Positions 58,071-64,000 of a DNA stretch of 64,000 bases are shown piece by piece (position 1 is the stretch's first letter; every line of letters starts with the position of its first letter). This DNA is from Hondaea fermentalgiana (Eukaryota > Sar > Bigyra > Thraustochytrida > Thraustochytriidae), in assembly GCA_014084085.1 (NCBI GenBank), contig NPFB01000018.1:174007-238006 (forward strand), in the 5' to 3' direction. The position numbers and the translations under genes are program-made. The notes below the pieces were generated by a model. The model searched no databases. It was not told the DNA's origin and worked only from the letters and a program-made list of their open reading frames with translations.

Positions 58071-58973
58071 TGCGTGCGCGCGCCCGTAACGCCCTTTGTA
58101 TCTGTAGTATGTACGATGCATGCTATGACCTCGTTGTGATGTCAAGAAGATCAATTTCGCGAGCGGTCGGGCCATCCTGGGCCAGCCAGGCCAGACCAGG
58201 CTGGCCGCCAGCCCGAGCGACTTGCGATGTAGGCTTGCTTCTCTGCGGCCTCATGCGCCTGGCTCGTGCGCTTGGCTCGTGTGTTTGGGTGCTGCGCTTG
58301 GCTGGCTGGTTGGCCACTGGCCACTGACTGCAAGTGGTGAAAAATGCTATACTTTTTCTTGCTTTCCCTTTCTTGGCTCTCAAGAATCCACCCGCTCCGC
58401 GAGCGTGAAGCGTCCGACCGCCAGTCAATGCCGCGTCCGACCGCGCGGCCATGGCCATCAATCGCTCCCCGCGCCGAGCGTCCCCTCGCGTAGCGTTGGC
58501 GCCGGCGACTGGGAGCTCCCGATCACGACCTGGGGCTGTCTATCGATTTCCTGGCTGTTTCTTTCTCCTTCTTTTTTTTCTTCTTTTTTTTTACTTTCCT
58601 GTCCTTCACATGTCAAGTTCATTCTCTGCAGAGGCAGCCTGGCCTCGTGAGGCATCGTCGAGGCTCCCTCGCTCTGCAGCCTCGCCTCGCCCCGGCCGCG
58701 CGGAGAGGAGCCTGGCCCTGGCCGATGCAATCGCGCATGGATGGACTAGTTGCCGCGGTGCTGACGAGGGAAAGGATCAATCAAGACCGGATTCTCGCTC
58801 TCCGACTCTCATGAGGCAAGCAAGCAAGCAAGCTCTGGCGAACGAGGCTTTCATTTCGTGAAATTTTTATCATTCTTTCTTTCTTTTCTTTCTGCTTTTT
58901 CCTTTTTCACTTTTTCTGGCTGAGCGCATTCAGTTTCTCTGGCTGAGCGGCAGAATGCTGGGCCGCAATAATC

Positions 58974-59412
58974 GTCGTGCTTTGCCGTCAAACCGACCGC
59001 ATTCACTCCAAGCTTGCCAAGAAGACCCTCCGTCGATCCTAAACTCTGACGCATTAAGAACAAGATCGCCGAGTGTCACCGCAAGCCTCTGCGCTGCGGC
59101 CTCGTTCCTAATTTCGAGACGCTTTGGATGATCAACAAAAGCACTCGCAAGATCAAGGGGAAATTGCGCGTCAGATGTGCCAAAGGGGCCATTTCCTGAG
59201 CGATGCTCAAGTCCAACACGAGCAATTCGAATGTTATACATTATCGTTGTTTGCGACGAGACTTGCACCTCGAGGACATGTGACGAGTGCGGCCACATCA
59301 TCAACTTCATCGGGGGCAGCCAGGTCTTCCGCTGCCCCCAATGCTATACCACCACGCCGACCGCGACATCCACGCCGCTCGTGGCTACGTAACCAGCGAA
59401 CTGCATTCCTGA
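58974..59412 (+). pseudogene. TnpB/Fanzor-type RNA-guided nuclease relic
   Basis: A truncated, frame-broken remnant of the C-terminal half of a TnpB/OrfB-like (Fanzor) protein. Four collinear pieces are visible in three frames. 58974-59039 reads LCRQTDRIHSKLAKK. 59050-59196 contains RIKNKIAECHRK and LVPNFETLWM, matching the helix before RuvC-II and its catalytic Glu context, then STRKIKGK. 59240-59344 contains TSRTCDECGH and VFRCPQC, the CxxC...CxxC zinc ribbon. 59341-59412 contains HHADRDIHAARGYV, the RuvC-III Asp motif. Stops at 59040 and 59197 and shifts between frames separate the pieces. The RuvC-I half is missing. It cannot encode an intact nuclease as read. Ordinary TnpB from a bacterial insertion is the alternative; the host context favours Fanzor. 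Confidence 0.82.
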
Positions 59413-59436
59413 GAGACCAGGTTTACACCCGGACAC

Positions 59437-59471
59437 GAGTTCGAACTCCCCCGCGTTCCCCGATCAACGCG
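59437..59471. other. Palindrome and hairpin 3' of nuclease relic
   Basis: GAGTTCGAACTC (59437-59448) is a perfect palindrome. CGCGTT (59452-59457) pairs with AACGCG (59466-59471) across an 8-nt loop. In TnpB/Fanzor loci the guide RNA lies at or beyond the 3' end of the gene, so this could be a remnant of it; that is speculative. Confidence 0.3.
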
Positions 59472-60369
59472 AGGCCTACCGACTGTGAGGTTAGAGTGAG
59501 ATAAGGGATGTCCGTGCTTCTCTTTTTCTTTTCTTTTTTACCTTCTCACGCCAATCAAGACACAGCCGCTCGTTCAGATACCAGCTAGCCACTCCGAGCC
59601 GCCCGTCAAGGCGCAGCGCAGCGCCCAGCACAGCACAGCTCCGCCCCGCTGCTCCGCAGACCAATATACCCAGAGCTAACCAGAGCTGCCTGCGCAAAGC
59701 GCGCGCGCCACGGAGGTCGCCGACCGGCACTGCACGGACGGGCCATTCGCCTCTTTCTTTATTGACGCACCCTTCACCCGGCTTCTTCCTGCTCCCCTCC
59801 CTCCTCCGTTCCCTGCTTCCGCGTCCCTCCTCCTCGACCGCCGCGCCACGGAGCCCGCACGGGCCGCGGCCAGCCGCGCGGCCGCTCGCCGTGGTTGCTG
59901 TCTCGGCTGTCTCGGTCTTCAAGTTGGCGTCTCGGCGCCTCGGCAGGCCGTCTTGGCGTCTGCACAAAGTCAGCTTGGCTGCAGCTGCAGCTGGCTGGAG
60001 CGGCCGGTGGCGGCTGCGGGCGGCTGCGGCGCACACGCTCAACGTGTCTATCCTATCTCGCAGTCTGTCTCTGTCTGTTGCCACGTCTGTTTGTGCGAGA
60101 CAGTGGCCAAGAGCGGATTGTCGGGAAGGCGTAGCTGCAGCTGCTGCTGCAGAAGCTGCAGGCCAGCGGGGCGAGCGTGGAGGGAGGGAGTCCAGTTCAG
60201 CCAGCCGGGCGGGTGATTGATTGATTGATTGCCTTGCAGCGGCTGCGGACTGCGTCTGTGCTGTCTGCAGCCGACTGCGGACCGCCTGGCCGCCTGGCCG
60301 GCTGCCTGGCTGGCTGGCTATCCATTAACATCCGTACCCGCACCCGCATCATTCACATGATTCGCACTC

Positions 60370-60402
60370 GCATTCGCATTCGCATTCGCATTCGCATTCG
60401 CG
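60370..60402. repeat. (CATTCG)n microsatellite
   Basis: About five CATTCG hexamers in tandem. Confidence 0.85.
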
Positions 60403-60647
60403 ATCGCACGGGAGTTCGTTCGCGTTGGCGGCAGCCTTGCTGGCTGGCTGGATGGATGGCTGGCTGGAGCTGCGGCTGCTGGCCGCCTGCCACCGACCGC
60501 ATTCTCCCCCAAGCCACCGGCAACGAACACGGCGGTAGGAAGATAAAGACTGTGGCAGGTGGCGCTCACATCAATCTATCCGTGGCAACAATCGATCAAT
60601 CGATCATTCGTTTGATGACCCGCGAGCGCGGCGTCAGTGCTAGCGGC

Positions 60648-60674
60648 CAGCCAGCCAGCCAGCCAGCCAGCCGG
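60648..60674. repeat. (CCAG)n microsatellite
   Basis: About six to seven CCAG tetramers in tandem. Confidence 0.85.
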
Positions 60675-60805
60675 CAGCTGCAGCGGCCAGGTCTAGCCAG
60701 CCAGCCAGGCGCGGACTTTGGGACAAAGAGAAGCTTGAAAACAGAAAGAACAAGCAAGAGCCTTGAGCCTAGAAACTCGGCTGCTCACGTCGATAAATTA
60801 AAACT

Positions 60806-60858
60806 CATTCATTCATTCATTCATTCATTCATTCATTCATTCATTCATTCATTCATTC
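60806..60858. repeat. (CATT)n microsatellite
   Basis: About 13 perfect tetranucleotides; the longest simple repeat in the window apart from the TCAA array. Confidence 0.95.
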
Positions 60859-61099
60859 GTTCATTTGTTCACTCGCTCGCTCGCGCGCTCGAGGCCCCTG
60901 TACTGCAGATGCAGCTAGCTGCCTGTCAAGCCAGAGGCCGAGCGAGTCGGGGGGAGACTGGCAACCAGCCAGCCAGGCCGCTCGCTCGCTGTACAAGAAA
61001 AGGCTCGCTCGCTATCCAGGTCCCGCACGTAGCAGCTCGGGACGCGACGCGAAGGCCAGCAGCGTCCAGCTTTTTTGACGAAGCAGGCAAAGCCAGCGC

Positions 61100-61126
61100 C
61101 AGCAGCAGCAGCAGCAGCAGCAGCAG
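61100..61126. repeat. (CAG)n microsatellite
   Basis: About nine CAG units, not in a supported gene. Confidence 0.9.
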
Positions 61127-61445
61127 TCTCCGTAGCCGGAGCGAGCGAAGCAACACAGAGAGCGACCGCGCGGGCGGGCGATCACGAGCATGAGCACGCC
61201 CACTCTCCGGTTGATTGGTTTCCATTCCTTCTTCATTCCTTCATCGATTCTTTCCTTCGTTCTTCCTTTCGTTCACTCATTCTTTCCTTCAATTATTCTT
61301 GAGAAAAATTTTCTAGGCTAGGCCTAGGCCTAGACTTAGGCCTATTCATAATTTTTATCGGCCAGCCAGCTAGACTCACTCGCCTGCCGGTTGCGCTTGG
61401 GTAGTTAGAAGCGGGGGTCCGTCCGCCCGGCCGTGTGGTGAGCGC

Positions 61446-61476
61446 CCGCCTGCCTGCCTGCCTGCCTGCCTGCCTG
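61446..61476. repeat. (GCCT)n microsatellite
   Basis: About seven to eight GCCT tetramers in tandem. Confidence 0.9.
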
Positions 61477-63292
61477 GTCTTCAGGACAAGTCCGCGCCGC
61501 CAGGCCAGCGAGCCGGTTCAAGCCAGGCGCGCCGCTGCCGGCGGCAGGCGGGTAGGCGAGCGAGCGCTTCTGGCCGCGGGTCGGGCGGCTGGCATTTGTC
61601 TGTCCAGCCACCTAGCTGGAGCGCTAGTGGCGGGTGGTTGGTTGGCTGGTTGGTCGGTAGGCTCGGTCTGCATGGCGCGTAGGCAGCTCAGCTTCCTTGT
61701 GTCGCTTCTGCCCCCTTGCCGCTACCAAGTATTCGCTACGGCCGGGTTACTATACTCTCCACGTACATACTACTATGATACACACGGGCCAAAAGGGGGG
61801 TTGGCAGGGTAACTCGGATGCGGGCCACAGCTCAGCCTTGGACCCCGCACAGCAGTCTATGTGGGCGTTGCGGACGAAGTGGATTCCTGTCTACGCATGG
61901 AGACACACGGCGTACGTCCTGGTCCCGCGCGCCGTCTGGGAGAACGGTGAACCCCGCAGATTCCAAGTGTGAGCGCGCTTATCCCGCAGCGCTCCCACCG
62001 CTGCGCGCTACATCTTCCATAATACTGCGCGATCTCTCCCCGCAGCAGGGGACAAGGTCTCTCGTGACGGCCGCGCCGCCCCGCAGCGCACCAGTGCCCG
62101 GGGGCCCCGCGCTTGCCAGAAAGAAACAAAGAAAGAAACAAAAAATGAAACATCAAGAAAAGAAACAAAGAAACAAAGACCGGCCACCAGCCAGGCTCAG
62201 CCACTCCTATCCGCCAACGCGCCGGCGTGCCCATACCGCGCGGAGGGAAGCTCGCGGGCTGGGCCACGAGGTCTTCGCGGCCGCGTGCGATTTCCATTGC
62301 GAGGGCGAGGGCGCGGGCGAGTAAGTAAAAGTAAGAGGTGCAGCAAGAGCACCTTTGGCCGCTGGTCGCTGCACTCACTCCTGCCTGCACGCCGACGAGG
62401 CTGCGGCCGCCCGGACGGCAAGAAGGAGAAGAAGGAGCGGACGCGGGTCGCCTAGCTAGCAGCAAGCCAGGCAGACGTGGGCGGCGGAGACGGCGGAAGC
62501 GGCCGCGGCGGAAACTGAAAAACAAGAAGGAGGAGGAGCAGAAGGAGAAAAAAACGCAGAAGAAAAGAAAAGAAAAAAAGAAGAAGAAAATGGAAAAAGA
62601 AGAAAGAAAAAAAGAAGAAGCAGGAGCCGCTGAAGCACAAGCGCGTCTACATTTTGTTCTCCTCGCGCCGAGGCGCCGCGAGCGCGTGAAGGAGCGCGTT
62701 GCGCCCCCGCCGTTTGCGCCCCCGCCCTCGACCCGCCTCGGCCCGCGTCGCCCTCGCCTCACCGCCCCGGCGCCCGCCCGCCGCAGCCCGCTTCTCGCGG
62801 GTCTCCCGGGAGTCTCAACAGCGCTGGCCTCGGACTCACAGTCGCAAGGGTCAGTGCCAGGCTCGGAGGGGAAGAGCTGTGCTCGCGCCCAATAAACAGC
62901 TCCCTCTCTCCCCCTCCCTCCCTCCTCCACTGGGAGGGGAGAGGAGAGCAGAGCAGAGGAGACAAGAGCAGAGGGAAGAAGCAGGGCAGAGCAGGAGGGC
63001 CAGCGAACCCACCAAGAGCGAATGCGAATGCGAATGCGAAAGCGGCAGCGAAAGCAAAAACTGATCGGCGGAGGCAAGCACGGCGAGAGCGGCGCGGCCT
63101 CGCGGCAGGCAGACGGAGAGCACGCGGGCGCGAGCAGGCTGCGAGCGAGCGAGAGAGCGGCAGCGGGCGGCTGCGAGCGAGCGAGAGAAGAGCGCGGGCG
63201 CGAGAGCGCGGAGGCGAGGCGAGAGCGGGTGAGAGAGGCCAGCGAGCTCTTTCTCGTATAGCGCCAAGGAGGTCGACGCGGAGGAGGACTCG

Positions 63293-64000
63293 ATGCAGCT
63301 CCGCGAGGCGGCCGCCGCGATGCTCGCGGTGAGCGAGGGCAGGCGCGCGGGGAGCGATGGCGCAGGCGGCGCGGCGCAGACGCAGCCGCAGCGGCAGCTG
63401 AAGCGGCAGCGCGAGGAGAGCGGCGAGGAGCAGGAAAACATGATGCCGCTGGCGCGAGGCCGCCTTTTAGCAGGCAGCAGCGACAGGCTCCACCACCTGC
63501 ACAAGAAAGGCCGACGACGTGGCGTGACCTTTGCGGCGGACCCGAGGGTCGTGCGCTTTGAGCTCTCGTGCGAGGAGCGCAAGCTCAAGAAGGACGCGGT
63601 GCTGCGCGTCCGCTTCCAGGCGCAGCTCCGGCGCAACGAGGCGCGCGAGGAGAGGGCCGCCGCCGAGGCCGAGGCGCTCATCCGCCGCCGCCAGGACCAG
63701 GAGCGCGAGCGGCAGCAGCAGCAGCAGGAGCAGGAGCAGGAAGAGGAAGAGGAAGGCCAGCAGCAGGCGCACTGCTTGTGCAGCGGCCACAGCGGCTGCG
63801 GCAACCGCTCAAACAGAACTATCCGCGGCGGCAAGTGCGGCGGCGGCGCCTGCAACAGCGGCAAAGGCCACCGGAAAGTGCGCGACGCGTGCCATCTGCG
63901 GGAGCGACCCGGTCTCGCGGGCGCGACGACTGCCGCGGCGGCGGCGGCGTCCGCGGCGGCGGCGGGCCCGGCCGCGCTGCTGGCCAAGTCCGTCGCCGGC
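63293..64000 (+). CDS. Partial gene, Gln/Glu-rich and Cys-rich protein
   Basis: An open frame of 236 codons begins at the ATG at 63293 (MQLREAAAAML) and continues past the window end, so the C-terminus is missing. Features seen are a Lys/Arg-rich N-terminal part, a conserved-looking segment GVTFAADPRVVRFELSCEER (residues about 75-95), a charged coiled coil with poly-Gln/Glu (about 115-160), then a Cys/Gly cluster (HCLCSGHSGCGNR, then KCGGGAC; about 163-190) that could bind metal, then poly-Ala. I do not recognise the family. The long minus-strand frame over the same DNA is its shadow. An in-frame stop at about 63230 supports a start after that point. Confidence 0.55.
   Translation, partial: MQLREAAAAMLAVSEGRRAGSDGAGGAAQTQPQRQLKRQREESGEEQENMMPLARGRLLAGSSDRLHHLHKKGRRRGVTFAADPRVVRFELSCEERKLKKDAVLRVRFQAQLRRNEAREERAAAEAEALIRRRQDQERERQQQQQEQEQEEEEEGQQQAHCLCSGHSGCGNRSNRTIRGGKCGGGACNSGKGHRKVRDACHLRERPGLAGATTAAAAAASAAAAGPAALLAKSVAG

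Larger units (their letters stand above)
56797..58973. other. Repeat-rich intergenic region
   Basis: 2.2 kb without a supported gene. It starts with AT-rich 3' flank, then a diverged duplicated unit at 56,975-57,225, (GCTC)n/(GATC)n near 57,381-57,417, a 16-C run at 57545-57560, (GCATC)n at 57898-57934 with related CATGG/CGTTGCTCACG repeats to about 58,070, T-rich DNA near 58,560-58,600 and GCAA repeats at about 58,818-58,832. Confidence 0.6.
59413..63292. other. Repeat-rich intergenic region
   Basis: About 3.9 kb with no supported gene. A short hairpin-rich stretch follows the nuclease relic (59,437-59,471). Beyond it are many microsatellites (listed separately) and AGGCCTA clusters at 61,313-61,345. 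Small ORFs, such as one ending YVLVPRAVWENGEPRRFQV at about 61,970, show no recognised domain. Purine-rich AAG/GAA DNA lies at about 62,520-62,625. Confidence 0.6.

Noticed and set aside
59420..59492. Possible tRNA on the minus strand (TTCGA box and anticodon-like hairpin)
   Set aside because: The T-stem does not pair, the hairpin loop has 8 bases and the D-arm lacks the consensus; no acceptor stem was found.
60225..61193. 322-codon plus-strand ORF
   Set aside because: It is built from CATTCG, CCAG, CATT and CAG microsatellites read as IRIRIR, SIHSFIH and poly-Ser; not a gene.
62338..62895. 185-codon Lys/Glu-rich ORF
   Set aside because: It is translated from purine-rich GAA/AAG DNA; no conserved segment.
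62851..63987. 378-codon minus-strand ORF at the right edge
   Set aside because: It reads as Ser/Arg/Ala/Cys runs and mirrors the plus-strand Gln/Glu coiled coil; the plus-strand frame looks more protein-like.

Overview
The window looks like nuclear DNA of a GC-rich, intron-poor protist. The gene set is plainly eukaryotic: Ecm29, exocyst Sec5, SMN, PUM3/Puf6, wybutosine enzymes and mitochondrial GatA. The coding regions are almost all single long reading frames. They are separated by GC-rich intergenic DNA full of microsatellites. A stramenopile of the thraustochytrid (labyrinthulomycete) type fits best. That assignment is an inference from composition and gene style, not from a marker gene.

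Layout. 1-2.8 kb is low-complexity DNA. 2.8-20.2 kb is a dense housekeeping block: an NhaC-type Na+/H+ antiporter, a Cys-rich membrane protein, a Tudor-less SMN, a C-CAP/TPR protein, GatA, PUM3, and a very large wybutosine enzyme joining TYW3, kelch, TYW2 and JmjC modules. 20.4-34 kb is a cluster of four paralogous membrane-anchored class 3 lipases, two on the minus strand and two on the plus strand. They are arranged head-to-head around a gap that holds an AT-rich island with an orphan ORF. 34.2-55.4 kb carries a SET protein, Ecm29, a PTC7-type phosphatase, an ankyrin-BSD protein, an aquaporin-like protein, a long coiled-coil protein and Sec5. 55.8-56.8 kb is a nitroreductase, the only gene here for which I can reconstruct introns (two). 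From 56.8 kb on the sequence is mostly repeats. Within it lies a decayed, frameshifted TnpB/Fanzor-type RNA-guided nuclease relic (about 58,974-59,412). At the right edge an incomplete Gln/Glu- and Cys-rich gene runs off the window.

The genes do not form operons. Divergent pairs such as PUM3/TYW and Sec5/nitroreductase share short promoter regions, and a CACTTGCG-like motif recurs in several of these. The most notable items are the multi-enzyme wybutosine fusion, the Fanzor/TnpB relic, the lipase cluster with its AT-rich centre, and the minimal SMN protein.
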